Origin: Moritella sp. Urea-trap-13
GTDB lineage: Bacteria > Pseudomonadota > Gammaproteobacteria > Enterobacterales > Moritellaceae
Assembly (NCBI RefSeq): GCF_002836355.1
Contig: NZ_PJCA01000027.1
Span: forward strand, 496,281-560,280
Length of the DNA stretch: 64,000 nucleotides
Direction of reading: 5' to 3'
The position numbers were made by a program, and so were the translations under genes. Below, in pieces: positions 53,353 through 63,401 of this stretch (position 1 is its first letter; every line of letters begins with the position of its first letter). A model generated the notes under the pieces. The model was given only the letters and a program-made list of their open reading frames with translations. It was not told where the DNA came from and ran no database searches.

Positions 53353-54822
53353 ATGTGGAATCGACTGAATAAATCTATGATGTGTTGCCAAATGTTATTT
53401 GGCTTATCTTTCTATGGTGTAATGATTATTTTAACCCGCTTCTTTTTAGAAGATTTAGGGTATAGCGAAGCTGATACCATGATGGTAGTAGGTGCGTTTT
53501 CTTCTATTGGCCCGTTGTTTGCAATTGCGGGTGGTTTCATTGCAGATAAGTTCTTAGGTGCCTATCGCTCTTTAACGATTGCTTACCTTGGTTTTGCTAT
53601 TGGTTATACCTTACTCGTTTTAGGGGCATCGTCAGGCAACGTACCGCTGAGCTTAGCGGGTATTGCGCTGGCAAGTTATGCGCGTGGTCTTATGTCGCCG
53701 TCATACCCTAGTCTATACAAACGTACCTTTGCCAGTCAGGAAGATTTTGAAAATGGTTACCCTGTTAACTATTCGGTCAATAATATCGGTGCATTTTTAG
53801 GCCAGTACTTGTTCCCAATGTTGGTACTTATCGTTGGTTTTAATGGTAGCTTCATGTTGTCAGCTGCGATGGCTTTCATTGCTTTCGTTATTCTCGTGGT
53901 ATCACGTAAACCTTTATTAGTTGTGGGTGCTGAGATAGATCAAGCGTCGGTTAGTACTAAAAACTGGATTGCATTTACAGTGCTATCGTTAGGTATGATA
54001 GGTTTAGTATTTTTCATGTTCTCAAACATGGATATCGGTCAGAATATCGTTTATGCAATTGGTGCTGCAGCGATCCTTTACTTCATCTCATTGATGGTTA
54101 AATCGGAACGTGCGGATGCATTAAAGATGGGTACTATCCTTATCATGACGGTATTAACTACAGCTTTCTTCGTGTACTACGGTCAAATGATGACATCAAT
54201 GACCATGGTAACAATCAATACCATGCGTGGTGATCTATTTGGTTTCATTCCAATTGCACCTGAAGCGGCAATGGCGATGAACCCTCTTTGGTGTATCGTT
54301 GGTGGTCCAGTGATCGCCTATGTGTTCTCAGCACTTGAGAAACGTAACATTAACTTCACCACAGCAACCAAAGTCGGTTTCTCATTCATTCTAACGGCGA
54401 TTGCATTTGGTATCTTAACAATGGCTGTATTGAACGTTGGTGAAGACGTTATTATCCGCCCTGAAGTATTCTTAGCTATTCACTTCTTCCAAGCATTTGC
54501 TGAAGTAATTGTTGGTAGTATGGTGGTAGCATTTATCTTGTCTGTTGCACCTAAGCACATTGAAAACTTCTCGGTAAGTCTATTTTCAGTTGCTATTGCC
54601 ATGAGTGGTATCGTTGGTGCGGTATTCTCAACATCAATTGCATTAGAGAAAGGCCAAAAAATTACTCAAGAAATTGTGCAAACAGTTTACGGTGACTACT
54701 TTAGCCTATTAACAGGTTTGGCTGTAGTCATGGTTATTGTGGCATTCATGGCTTCATTCGTTATTCGTAAGATGCTTGAGAAGAGTAAAGAAGCTGAAGG
54801 CATGACTCCAGCTGAAGCGTAA
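53353..54822 (+). CDS. POT-like (peptide) MFS transporter
   Basis: A 489-residue transporter with about fourteen helices. GGFIADKFLGAYRSLTIAY and NYSVNNIGAFLGQYLFPML match the proton-dependent oligopeptide transporter family. But the helix-1 motif ExxERFxYYG, needed for proton coupling, reads QMLFGLSFYG here, so coupling or substrate may differ. Start ATG has GAG ahead. It lies beside a peptide ABC transporter on the opposite strand. A strong terminator follows. Confidence 0.82.
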   Translation: MWNRLNKSMMCCQMLFGLSFYGVMIILTRFFLEDLGYSEADTMMVVGAFSSIGPLFAIAGGFIADKFLGAYRSLTIAYLGFAIGYTLLVLGASSGNVPLSLAGIALASYARGLMSPSYPSLYKRTFASQEDFENGYPVNYSVNNIGAFLGQYLFPMLVLIVGFNGSFMLSAAMAFIAFVILVVSRKPLLVVGAEIDQASVSTKNWIAFTVLSLGMIGLVFFMFSNMDIGQNIVYAIGAAAILYFISLMVKSERADALKMGTILIMTVLTTAFFVYYGQMMTSMTMVTINTMRGDLFGFIPIAPEAAMAMNPLWCIVGGPVIAYVFSALEKRNINFTTATKVGFSFILTAIAFGILTMAVLNVGEDVIIRPEVFLAIHFFQAFAEVIVGSMVVAFILSVAPKHIENFSVSLFSVAIAMSGIVGAVFSTSIALEKGQKITQEIVQTVYGDYFSLLTGLAVVMVIVAFMASFVIRKMLEKSKEAEGMTPAEA

Positions 54823-54885
54823 TCACGCATGGTTTGAAATAATACGCTAGGGCTATGACCACGATATAAATTATTGACCTAGAAT

Positions 54886-54926
54886 AGAAGGCTCCTAAAT
54901 TCATATTAGGAGCCTTCTTTTTTTTT
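54886..54926 (+). terminator. Intrinsic terminator after the POT-like gene
   Basis: AGAAGGCTCCTAA and TTAGGAGCCTTCT form a perfect 13-bp stem with a 7-base loop, followed by a run of eight or more T. Confidence 0.93.
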
Positions 54927-55098
54927 ATCCCTATGTTCCCTATGTTCCCTCTGATAATATCAACGCCAACATCTATCTCGTTTAATCAAATACTGTTATG
55001 TCATTAATCTAACCAGTACTTTCTTCAATTGGAATTGCCAATATCATCGTCGTAAAGGCTTCGTTAATAGGACTATTGTGTATCGTCAATTTACGATT

Positions 55099-55140
55099 GA
55101 TGGAGATGGAGATGGAGATGGAGATGGAGATGGAGATGGA
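55099..55140. repeat. Hexanucleotide microsatellite (GATGGA x 7)
   Basis: Seven exact copies of GATGGA. An open frame across it would give a Gly-Asp run but also crosses the terminator at 55163, so it is probably not a gene. Confidence 0.95.
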
Positions 55141-55162
55141 GGAAAGGTTATTTCCATGATAC

Positions 55163-55201
55163 AAAAAAGCACTGAACGCATTCACGCTCAGTGCTTTTTT
55201 A
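55163..55201. terminator. Bidirectional terminator at the end of the peptide ABC operon
   Basis: AAAAAAGCACTGA and TCAGTGCTTTTTT form a 13-bp stem with a 12-base loop, with A- and T-runs on either side so that it works on both strands. It lies about 45 bases beyond the last permease gene. Confidence 0.85.
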
Positions 55202-55243
55202 TTACCATCATTTACTTACATATAAACAATGAAGCTTATTTGC

Positions 55244-56194
55244 TTAACCTTTATAAATCTTCGGGTTAAATGCATCACGTAACCAGTCACCAAGCAAGTT
55301 GATTACGAGTACTAGTGTTACTAGCAATACACCCGGGAAGGCTGTGATCCACCAAGCACCAGAGAAGATGTATTTAAAGCCAGTACTGATTAACGCACCC
55401 AATGAAGGTTGGTCAACCGGTAAGCCTAAGCCTAGGAATGACAGCGCTGCTTCAGACATAATAGCATTGGCTATCTGTACTGTTGAAATCACTAGGATAG
55501 GGGACAGACAGTTTGGCAGTATGTGTCTAAACATAATGCGCATCGACTTTAAGCCCATCACTTGTGCTGCTTCAACGTATTCTTTTTGCTTTTCAGCCAA
55601 TACCGACGCACGAATAGTACGTGCATACTGTGGCCATTCTGCCACACCGATGATCACCACTAGCATGATGACGGCATATTGACTAAAGAACTCACTACCG
55701 AAACTGGCTTTAAAGATAGCTGAGACAATAATCGCTACCATCATCGTCGAGAACGATAGCTGAACGTCAGCAAAGCGCATCAAGAAGCTATCAATACGAC
55801 CACCGAAGTAACCTGCTGATAGACCAATCACGATACCTAAGATTAATTGCACACCAACGGCTAAGAAACCGATAGTCAGTGATAAACGTGAACCATAAAG
55901 CATGGTTGATAAAATATCACGGCCTTGATCATCAGTACCTAATAGGAAACGTTCGTCACCGTCTTCTAACCAAGAAGGCGGTAACTCAGAATCCATGATA
56001 TCAATACTGGTAATATCATACGGGTCTGTAGGTGCAATTAATGGTGCTGCGAATGCGCCAATCAAGAATGTTAAAAAGATCGCAAAGCTGAACATTGCTA
56101 CCTTATCTCTTAAAAAATAATAGATAAGGTCTGAGTTTTTAAAGCGTTCCCAACGAGTCGGGACATGAGAAGATGTTACTGTATTCATACTCAT
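55244..56194 (-). CDS. Peptide ABC transporter permease 2 (OppC/DppC-like)
   Basis: A 316-residue permease with six helices. The N-terminal OppC-type segment (DLIYYFLRDKVAMFSFAIFL), GTDDQGRDILSTMLYGSRLS and the coupling loop EAAQVMGLKSMRIMFRHILPN mark the family. It forms the channel with the OppB-like permease upstream. The upstream stop and this ATG overlap by one base (TAATG); an ATG two codons later has better spacing from AGGA. Last gene of the operon. Confidence 0.92.
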   Translation of the reverse strand: MSMNTVTSSHVPTRWERFKNSDLIYYFLRDKVAMFSFAIFLTFLIGAFAAPLIAPTDPYDITSIDIMDSELPPSWLEDGDERFLLGTDDQGRDILSTMLYGSRLSLTIGFLAVGVQLILGIVIGLSAGYFGGRIDSFLMRFADVQLSFSTMMVAIIVSAIFKASFGSEFFSQYAVIMLVVIIGVAEWPQYARTIRASVLAEKQKEYVEAAQVMGLKSMRIMFRHILPNCLSPILVISTVQIANAIMSEAALSFLGLGLPVDQPSLGALISTGFKYIFSGAWWITAFPGVLLVTLVLVINLLGDWLRDAFNPKIYKG

Positions 56195-57168
56195 TATCCT
56201 TTACCGGTAATGTTTACTGTTGGGTTAACGAACCCGTATAACAGATCTACAATGGTATTTGTTACTACAAAGATTAAACCTACAAAGATCACATACGCCG
56301 TAATTAAGGGTGTATCAACACGGTTAATCGCTTCTAAGAATAAGAAACCTGTTCCTGGCCACTGGAATACTGTCTCGGTCAAAATTGTATAAGCAATCAT
56401 AGTACCGATCTGTACACCACCAACGGTGATCACAGGTAACATGGTATTTTTAAGGGCGTGTACGTAGTAAATCTTGTTTAATGATAAACCTTTGGCTTTG
56501 GCAAATTTGACGTATTCAGAACTTAACGCTTCGAGCATTTCAGAGCGAACCAAGCGGATGAAGAGCGGCAACATGATAGAGGCCAGTGAGATGCTTGGTA
56601 AAATTAAGTGTAAGAAACCATCCATAGTGAGGAAACCTGTTTCCCAACCCATGACATTAACGGTTTCACCACGTCCATAGGACGGTAGCCAATTAAGCTC
56701 GATAGAAAAGATGTACATCAGCATGATTGCAGTTAAGAATACCGGTACAGAAATACCAATACTACTTACTGCCATGATTAATTTTGTGATGGCACTTTTG
56801 GGATGAATTGCGGAGTAGACACCTAAAGGGATCGACACGAATACAATAATGACCGCGGCGCCGAACACGAGTTCTAGCGTTGCTTGAAGCTTATCAAAAA
56901 TAACTTCTGCAGCAGGTCTTTTAAAGAAATACGAGGTACCTAAATCACCTTGTAATGCATTAACAAGAAAACGGCTATATTTAGTCATGTACGGATCGTT
57001 TAGACCTAGTTCATCACGCAGTGCTTGTCGTTCGTCTTCTGATACAGATTGACCAACTAATTCACGTAATGGATCGCCTAGATTATCTTGAATGGAAAAT
57101 GCTACCAAACTGATCACGAACATTACTACCAAGGCCTGAAATAGGCGTTTGATCAGAAATGTGAACAT
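56194..57168 (-). CDS. Peptide ABC transporter permease 1 (OppB/DppB-like)
   Basis: A 324-residue permease with six helices. The start (FLIKRLFQALVVMFVISLVAFSI), LGLNDPYMTKYSRF and FAKAKGLSLNKIYYVHALKNTM coupling loop are OppB marks. It lies 160 bases after the binding-protein gene, with a perfect 13-bp hairpin between, and overlaps the next permease by one base. Confidence 0.92.
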   Translation of the reverse strand: MFTFLIKRLFQALVVMFVISLVAFSIQDNLGDPLRELVGQSVSEDERQALRDELGLNDPYMTKYSRFLVNALQGDLGTSYFFKRPAAEVIFDKLQATLELVFGAAVIIVFVSIPLGVYSAIHPKSAITKLIMAVSSIGISVPVFLTAIMLMYIFSIELNWLPSYGRGETVNVMGWETGFLTMDGFLHLILPSISLASIMLPLFIRLVRSEMLEALSSEYVKFAKAKGLSLNKIYYVHALKNTMLPVITVGGVQIGTMIAYTILTETVFQWPGTGFLFLEAINRVDTPLITAYVIFVGLIFVVTNTIVDLLYGFVNPTVNITGKG

Positions 57169-57230
57169 TCCTTGTCTCCCAAAGTATTATTAAATTTATA
57201 ACTTTTATAGCTATATTTTGTAAAAATAAT

Positions 57231-57266
57231 CGGTGTTTTTATCGTTATGACTTGATAAAAACACCG
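57231..57266 (-). terminator. Hairpin between binding-protein and permease genes
   Basis: CGGTGTTTTTATC and GATAAAAACACCG form a perfect 13-bp stem with a 10-base loop, followed on the transcribed strand by ATTATTTTTA. Inside an operon, after the gene needed in excess, it probably lowers permease expression by attenuation or protects the upstream mRNA. Confidence 0.75.
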
Positions 57267-57327
57267 CATAGTCAGGTATTAAATACCCATAAGCCGATAC
57301 TGAATAACAACTTATTAATCGTAATTA

Positions 57328-58878
57328 TTACTTAACTACTAAGTCACCGAAGTACGGGAAGTTTAGTGCGTTTACAATCGGATCAATTTGTAGATTCGAT
57401 TTTGCGCCCCAAGCTAGATCTTGCCAATGTAGTGGCACGAAAGCAGCTTCGTCGTACAAGATATTTTCAACACGTTGTAGCATAACGCCACGTTTAGCTG
57501 TGTCTGTTTCAGCATTTGCGCTGTTTACTAACTTATCAACTTCAGCATTTGAATATTGGCCACAGTTGTAAGCACCACGACCAGTTTCTGCATCTTTAGT
57601 CATAGTTAAGAATTCAGAGAAGTTAGCTGAATCTTCAGTATCTGAATGCCAACCAATCATCATCATGTCTGCAGAACAAAGATCAAACTCAGGCCAGTAT
57701 TGTGCTTTTGGCATTGTTTTAAGGTCAACTTTAATGCCAATTTTAGATAGCATTGAAGCAGTCGCTTGGGCGATTTTTGCATCGTTAACATAACGGTTGT
57801 TTGGTGCCATCATTGAAAGTTTGAAGCCTTTTTCATAACCAGCATCTTTCATCAATTGTTTTGCTTTTTTCAAGTCATAACGTGGCACTAGGTCAGCGTC
57901 ATAGCCTGAGTAACCAGCAGGACCTTGTTGGCCAGCTGTTGTACCGAAGCCTTTCATGATCTTCTTAACAATTGCTTCGTTATTGATAGCATGTACGATA
58001 GCTTGACGTACGCGCACATCTTTAAGTGCAGGATTACTGCCTTGGTTCATTTGGAACGAGATGATACGGGTACCAGATACAGTTACTAGATCAATATTAT
58101 TCGCGCTTTTAACACGTTTTTGATCGTTTGGTGCAACAGGGTGGATCATATCTACGTCACCAGAAAGAAGTGCAGCAACACGTGTCGCATCTTCTTTAAT
58201 TGGCACAAGTGTTAGCTTGTCAACGTTACCTGGTGATTTCTTGTCCCAGTAATCGTTGAAACGTTCGAATACAACTTTGACACCTTGCTCACGAGAAGTA
58301 ACAGTGAACGGACCAGTACCTGAAACGTGTGTTGAAGCGTAAGAGCTACCGTGTTTAACGATTTCAGACTTATCTTTACCGTCAGTTTTACCAGTGTAGA
58401 ACTTCTTATCCATTGGGAAGATATAAGTCGCGGTTTGTAGCACTAGTGGGTACGGTTCTGAAGATATGATCTCTACAGTGTAGTCATCAACCTTGGTCAT
58501 TTTTTCGTATGGAGAGAAAACGTTTTTGAAATCAACTGATGATTGTAGACGGTTGAATGTCCAAACAACATCATCAGCTGTTAGTTGGTTACCTGAGTGG
58601 AATTTTACGCCTTTACGTAGGTGAAAGCGGAAAGTTGTGTCATTCACACGTTCCCATTTTTCAGCAATACGGCCTTCAAAATCAAAATCTTTGGTAAAAC
58701 GAACTAGAGGATCAAACAACATGTGCGACATCTGTAGTGTACCACCAGATAGTTGCTCATGTGGGTCAAGCGATACTGGATCTGCATCATAAGCAACAGT
58801 GATATCTGCTGCAGCAGCGCTAAAGCTTAGGCCTGCGGCCATTAGGGCAATGGCTAGTTTGGTCTTTAAGGTTTTCAT
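57328..58878 (-). CDS. Peptide ABC transporter substrate-binding protein (SBP family 5)
   Basis: A 516-residue periplasmic binding protein starting at the ATG ending at 58878, eight bases after AAGGAG (the ATG two codons earlier is too close). The signal peptide ends SAAAA. ITVAYDADPVSLDPHEQLSG, FRFHLRKGVKFHSGNQLTAD and VRQAIVHAINNEAIVKK match DppA/OppA-like proteins. It binds short peptides or similar solutes; the exact ligand is unknown. Third-party clues are only its operon partners. Confidence 0.92.
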   Translation of the reverse strand: MKTLKTKLAIALMAAGLSFSAAAADITVAYDADPVSLDPHEQLSGGTLQMSHMLFDPLVRFTKDFDFEGRIAEKWERVNDTTFRFHLRKGVKFHSGNQLTADDVVWTFNRLQSSVDFKNVFSPYEKMTKVDDYTVEIISSEPYPLVLQTATYIFPMDKKFYTGKTDGKDKSEIVKHGSSYASTHVSGTGPFTVTSREQGVKVVFERFNDYWDKKSPGNVDKLTLVPIKEDATRVAALLSGDVDMIHPVAPNDQKRVKSANNIDLVTVSGTRIISFQMNQGSNPALKDVRVRQAIVHAINNEAIVKKIMKGFGTTAGQQGPAGYSGYDADLVPRYDLKKAKQLMKDAGYEKGFKLSMMAPNNRYVNDAKIAQATASMLSKIGIKVDLKTMPKAQYWPEFDLCSADMMMIGWHSDTEDSANFSEFLTMTKDAETGRGAYNCGQYSNAEVDKLVNSANAETDTAKRGVMLQRVENILYDEAAFVPLHWQDLAWGAKSNLQIDPIVNALNFPYFGDLVVK

Positions 58879-58974
58879 TTGCATAACTCCTTCATGCTGG
58901 GATGTGACTCCCGTATATGTTGTGTTTATTTTTGTTATTATTTAACTGTTGTTTTTTCAGATGACTAATATTAA

Positions 58975-60687
58975 CTAGCTAGCTAATTTGTCTCGTAGAC
59001 CTTTAAATTCAGGCATTAACGAAACAAGATGCTTGCTATATTCATGTTGTGGATTAGTAAACAATACTTCAGTCGGTGCCACTTCAAGTAGTTTACCTTT
59101 TTGCATTACGCCCACACGATCACTTATTTGACGAATAACCGGTAAATCATGACTGATGAATAACATGGTTAGATTTAGCTCGTCTTGTAAATCTTTAAGC
59201 AAATTTAGGATCTGTGCCTGTACCGATACATCAAGTGCTGATGTTGGTTCATCACAAATCAATAAACGTGGACGCGTTGCGAGTGCACGGGCAATCGAAA
59301 TACGTTGACGTTGACCGCCTGAGAATTCATGTGGATATTTAACCCCAGCCATTCGACCCAGTCCTACGTGATCAAGGAGGTCATGAACAATTTGGCGAAT
59401 TTCAGTTTCAGACGAGGCCAGTTTATGGAAACGAATGGGTTCTGAAATGATGTCATAAACTTTCATTCTTGGGTTCATCGATGTGTATGGGTTTTGGAAT
59501 ACCATTTGCATCTGACGACGAATTGGGCGACGCTCTTTTTCAGATTTCAATGCAGTTAAATCAATACCTTCAAAGGTGATTTTACCTTCGTTTGGTGCAT
59601 ACAGACCGGCGATAATACGAGCGATTGTTGATTTACCTGAACCTGATTCACCTACTAGACCGAAGGTTTCACCTTCATTGATCTCGAAGCTTACTTTGTT
59701 TGATGCTTGTACGTATTCACGATTCTTTTCAAAGAATGAATCTTTAGTCACAAAGCGCAGACTTACATCGTCAACACTCAGTAGTGGACCTGTGTATTCA
59801 CGTTGATCTTCGCTCTGACCTAACCAGTGGTTTTTAATATCGATTTGCTTCATTTCTACCGCTTCTTCGATGTAGCTAACTAGCGGGAAACGATCTAGTT
59901 TGACATCTGAACGTGGTACGGCAGAAATAAGACTGCGTGTATAGTCATGCTCTGGGTCGCTAAGCACTTGCTTAGTTGGGCCAAATTCAACAAGGTCACC
60001 ACGGTACATCACGGCAATTTTATCGGTAACGTTGGATACGACGCCCATATCATGAGTAACGAGCATACAGCCGACGTTTTTCTTGATACACAGTTCGCGG
60101 ATTAGCGTTAGAATTTGATCTTGAATTGATACGTCAAGTGCAGTGGTTGGTTCATCTGCAATGATTAAATCAGGTTCACAAGACAGGGCAATAGCGATAA
60201 CCACACGCTGTCTCATACCACCAGAAAATTGGTGAGGATATTGTTTAATACGTAATTTAGGTTCTGGGATACCCACTTGTTCCATCAAGCTAAGTGAACG
60301 GCTAACCGCTTCTGCTTTGCTTACGTTTAAATTAGCAAGGATGGTTTCCGTCATTTGCTGTTCGATAGTGAACAGTGGGTTTAGCGATGTCATTGGATCT
60401 TGGAAGATAAAGCCGATTTTAGAGCCACGAACTGAACGCATTTCTTGCGGTGTTAATCCTGATATTTTTTTACCTTCGAGGAATACTTCACCGCTTGCGA
60501 TCACACCCGGTGGGCTTAATAGATCAATAATGGCATTACCCACAGTTGATTTACCTGCACCAGATTCGCCGACCACACCAACTATTTCACCGCGTTCGAT
60601 AGAAAAAGACAATGATTTCACTGCTGCGTGAACACCATGTCGAGATGGATATTCGATGCGAAGATTTTTTACTTCTAATAAAGACAT
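58975..60687 (-). CDS. Fused double ATPase of the peptide ABC transporter
   Basis: A 570-residue protein with two complete ABC domains. The first has [24 protein letters not shown] and [12 protein letters not shown], the second [24 protein letters not shown] and [12 protein letters not shown]. It replaces the separate D and F subunits, as in YejF and GsiA. I start at the ATG ending at 60687 with AAGGG ahead; the frame continues 26 residues further upstream without a site. It is the first gene of the operon: ATPase, binding protein, OppB, OppC. Confidence 0.92.
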   Translation of the reverse strand: MSLLEVKNLRIEYPSRHGVHAAVKSLSFSIERGEIVGVVGESGAGKSTVGNAIIDLLSPPGVIASGEVFLEGKKISGLTPQEMRSVRGSKIGFIFQDPMTSLNPLFTIEQQMTETILANLNVSKAEAVSRSLSLMEQVGIPEPKLRIKQYPHQFSGGMRQRVVIAIALSCEPDLIIADEPTTALDVSIQDQILTLIRELCIKKNVGCMLVTHDMGVVSNVTDKIAVMYRGDLVEFGPTKQVLSDPEHDYTRSLISAVPRSDVKLDRFPLVSYIEEAVEMKQIDIKNHWLGQSEDQREYTGPLLSVDDVSLRFVTKDSFFEKNREYVQASNKVSFEINEGETFGLVGESGSGKSTIARIIAGLYAPNEGKITFEGIDLTALKSEKERRPIRRQMQMVFQNPYTSMNPRMKVYDIISEPIRFHKLASSETEIRQIVHDLLDHVGLGRMAGVKYPHEFSGGQRQRISIARALATRPRLLICDEPTSALDVSVQAQILNLLKDLQDELNLTMLFISHDLPVIRQISDRVGVMQKGKLLEVAPTEVLFTNPQHEYSKHLVSLMPEFKGLRDKLAS

Positions 60688-60957
60688 TACCAGACCCTTA
60701 TAACTCGATGATTCTACATCCAGTCTGAAAAATTGATTCCATTCATTACCAGCAGAAAATGTCACTGATATGTTACGTGAGTATTAATCTGACAAATAAA
60801 CTGCAATAAAGCAACATAAAAGGTATAAAAATCTAGATTCAGCAAGTTTATTGCACTAAAACGCAGGTTATCTACAGTTTATTTAGATTTATCAAAAATA
60901 CTTAAGTGGGTAATTATAGATTATTTACGTAAAATTAACCAATAAGTAATATGTGAA

Positions 60958-61836
60958 CTATTTTGTAACATCCTTGCTTAACGCTTGGTAAATCCAGTTA
61001 ATGACCGGTCCACTGGCTTGATCTCGACGTTTAACAAGACCCATTTCAATCAGCAATGGGTCGGTAATGTGTTTGGTCGAAAGTTCTGTTAGAGCATCTT
61101 TATACCAATGCATGCTAGCGACATGCGCTGGTACTAATGCCCAGCCGAGGCCACGGATAACCAGTTCGGTGATGTAATAATAACTGTCAATGTGCCAATG
61201 ATTAGGTGAGGTTGCTTTTGCCTGTGTTATGCCCATGCGATCGCGAATAACGAGTTGCCTAAATTGATTTAATTGTTCTATTTTTGGGGTGGGGATGTGG
61301 GCAAGTGGATGCTGGGGGGCAACGATTAAAGTCTGGGTGAATTTATCGATAGAAAAAAATTCTAACGACTCTAATAATGTTTGTAAGTGGAATAAAATAC
61401 CTAGGTCGGCTTTTTTTTCATCAACCCATTTGGCAATATCGGCTTGAGAACCTGTGATTATGTTGATCTTAAGTAATGGAAATTGCTTAGCTATGTCTTC
61501 AAATAAGTTCTGAAAAGCCATTATTGGTGAGGCTTCATCCATCGCTATTGTTAAAGATATTTCTTCACCGCCAGATACGGTTAACGCACGAGATTGCAAG
61601 CGTTGGCATTGCAGTAAAACCGCTTCGGCTTCGGCATACATATCTTCACCTGCGAGGGTCAGTACCGGTAATCGTGCGCTGCGATCAAACAAGATGATAT
61701 CAAGATCGGCCTCTAAATTGGCGATGGCGGTGCTGACACGTGATTGAGCCTTGCCTAAATGCCGGGCTGCAGCAGAGAAGGAACCGAGTTTTACAGCGGT
61801 GACAAATGCTTCTAATTGATCGACAGTCCAATTCAC
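60958..61836 (-). CDS. LysR-family transcriptional regulator
   Basis: A 292-residue regulator starting with GTG (GAGAA ahead). The N-terminal helix-turn-helix is LEAFVTAVKLGSFSAAARHL, then GKAQSRVSTAIANLEADL. An effector-binding domain follows from about 90. It is divergent from the MATE gene with 149 bases between, so it may control that gene. Effector unknown. An oppositely placed ABC operon on its other side is less likely to be its target. Confidence 0.9.
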   Translation of the reverse strand: MNWTVDQLEAFVTAVKLGSFSAAARHLGKAQSRVSTAIANLEADLDIILFDRSARLPVLTLAGEDMYAEAEAVLLQCQRLQSRALTVSGGEEISLTIAMDEASPIMAFQNLFEDIAKQFPLLKINIITGSQADIAKWVDEKKADLGILFHLQTLLESLEFFSIDKFTQTLIVAPQHPLAHIPTPKIEQLNQFRQLVIRDRMGITQAKATSPNHWHIDSYYYITELVIRGLGWALVPAHVASMHWYKDALTELSTKHITDPLLIEMGLVKRRDQASGPVINWIYQALSKDVTK

Positions 61837-61985
61837 TTTATTTCTCGCTTTATCTAAGTGCGGTCAGATAAGTTATAAAACGCATCTAACTATCCGTAAT
61901 TCGGATGGATGCTAACTTTCATCATTATCAAAAACAAGCATAATCCATTAAATAAATAACTATTCAATATCAACAAGAGGTTTTT

Positions 61986-63401
61986 GTGAGTTCATCACAG
62001 TTACAAACAGGTCCATTAACGAAAAACATGCGTCACATAGCATCCGATACAGAGATTAAAGCGTCGTTCTGGCGATATGCGATCCCATCGATTGCGGCAA
62101 TGCTCGTCAGTGGTCTGTATCAAATTATCGATGGTATTTTTGTCGGTCATTATGTCGGTGTTGAAGGACTTGCGGGGATCAACATGGCGTGGCCGATCAC
62201 CTTTGTGGTCTCTGGGCTCGGGATCATGATTGGTATGGGCGGTGGCAGTCTTATTTCGATAAAGCGGGGTGAAGACGATAAGGTTTCAGCGCAACAAGCA
62301 TTGAATACCAGTTTTGTATTAATGCTCATATTCGCCATTTTTTCTTCTGCTGGCCTATTACTATGGGGCGCGGACTTACTGCGTGCTCAAGGTGGTGAGG
62401 GCACTACTTTTACGCTTGGTTTTGATTACGTTAATGTCTTTGGTTACGGTACTATTGCCACGATTATGGCTGCTGCTATCCCTATGTTAGTGCGCAATGA
62501 TGAAAATCCCAACGTGGCGACGGCGTTAATGATCCTTGGCGCGTTATTAAATATTGTGCTCGATTATGTGTTTATTGGTTTGTGGCAGTGGCAACTTGAA
62601 GGCGCCGCATTGGCGACGATTATCGCCCAGTCGGTGGTTGCTGTTCTCGGTATTATTTACTTTTTTTCTAAGTACTCAAGTTTAAAATTAGACAGCAGTT
62701 TGGTTAAAGTTAACCCACGTATGGCGGCTCGGATTATTAACTTAGGTGCCTCATCATTAGTCATGTATTTGTATACCAGTTTTGTATTTGCACTGCATAA
62801 CCGTTTGTTCATGCAATATGGTACATCGGTGACGGTCGGCGCGTTTGCTATTGTCGGTTATATCATGACGCTGTATTACTTGGTTGCGGAAGGTATTGCA
62901 GAGGGTATGCAACCGCCAGTAAGTTATTACTTTGGTTCACAGCAATATGAAAATATTAAAAAAATGCTGTTATTGTCGGTAAAAGTAACCGTTATTGCGG
63001 GTGTTAGTTTTATTGTTATTTTAAACGTGATGCCTAATTTGATTATTAGTTTGTTCACCAGCGACTATTTAACCAATGAGAGTGCGGAACTGACTGCAGC
63101 GGCTAAAAATGGCATACACTTGCACCTGTTTGCGATGTTTTTAGATGGTATTATTGTGTTGTCATCAGTGTATTTTATGGCGATAGGCAAGGGCGCAAAA
63201 GCGTTAGCGATATCGGTGGGTAATATGCTCATTCAACTGCCGTTTTTATATTTCTTACCACAATGGTTAGGGGTTGATGGTATCTGGTTAGCCTTACCTT
63301 TATCTAACATTGTGTTGTTTGTTATTGTTGCACCGTTAGTTTGGCACGATATAAAGCAACGAGAAAAGGCATTTGTTATTAGCCCTTGTATGCAGTCTTA
63401 G
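61986..63401 (+). CDS. MATE family efflux transporter
   Basis: A 471-residue exporter with twelve helices in two halves. AMLVSGLYQIIDGIFVGHYVG and INMAWPITFVVSGLGIMIGMG are MATE marks, and the second half has VGAFAIVGYIMTLYYLVAEG. It starts with GTG with GAGG ahead. It exports drugs or metabolites with Na+ or H+. Its end overlaps the RNase Z gene on the other strand by 23 bases. Divergent LysR gene may regulate it. Confidence 0.9.
   Translation: MSSSQLQTGPLTKNMRHIASDTEIKASFWRYAIPSIAAMLVSGLYQIIDGIFVGHYVGVEGLAGINMAWPITFVVSGLGIMIGMGGGSLISIKRGEDDKVSAQQALNTSFVLMLIFAIFSSAGLLLWGADLLRAQGGEGTTFTLGFDYVNVFGYGTIATIMAAAIPMLVRNDENPNVATALMILGALLNIVLDYVFIGLWQWQLEGAALATIIAQSVVAVLGIIYFFSKYSSLKLDSSLVKVNPRMAARIINLGASSLVMYLYTSFVFALHNRLFMQYGTSVTVGAFAIVGYIMTLYYLVAEGIAEGMQPPVSYYFGSQQYENIKKMLLLSVKVTVIAGVSFIVILNVMPNLIISLFTSDYLTNESAELTAAAKNGIHLHLFAMFLDGIIVLSSVYFMAIGKGAKALAISVGNMLIQLPFLYFLPQWLGVDGIWLALPLSNIVLFVIVAPLVWHDIKQREKAFVISPCMQS

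Noticed and set aside
55078-55269. Open frame with a Gly-Asp run
   Set aside because: It is produced by the GATGGA repeat, has no ribosome-binding site and runs through a strong terminator hairpin.
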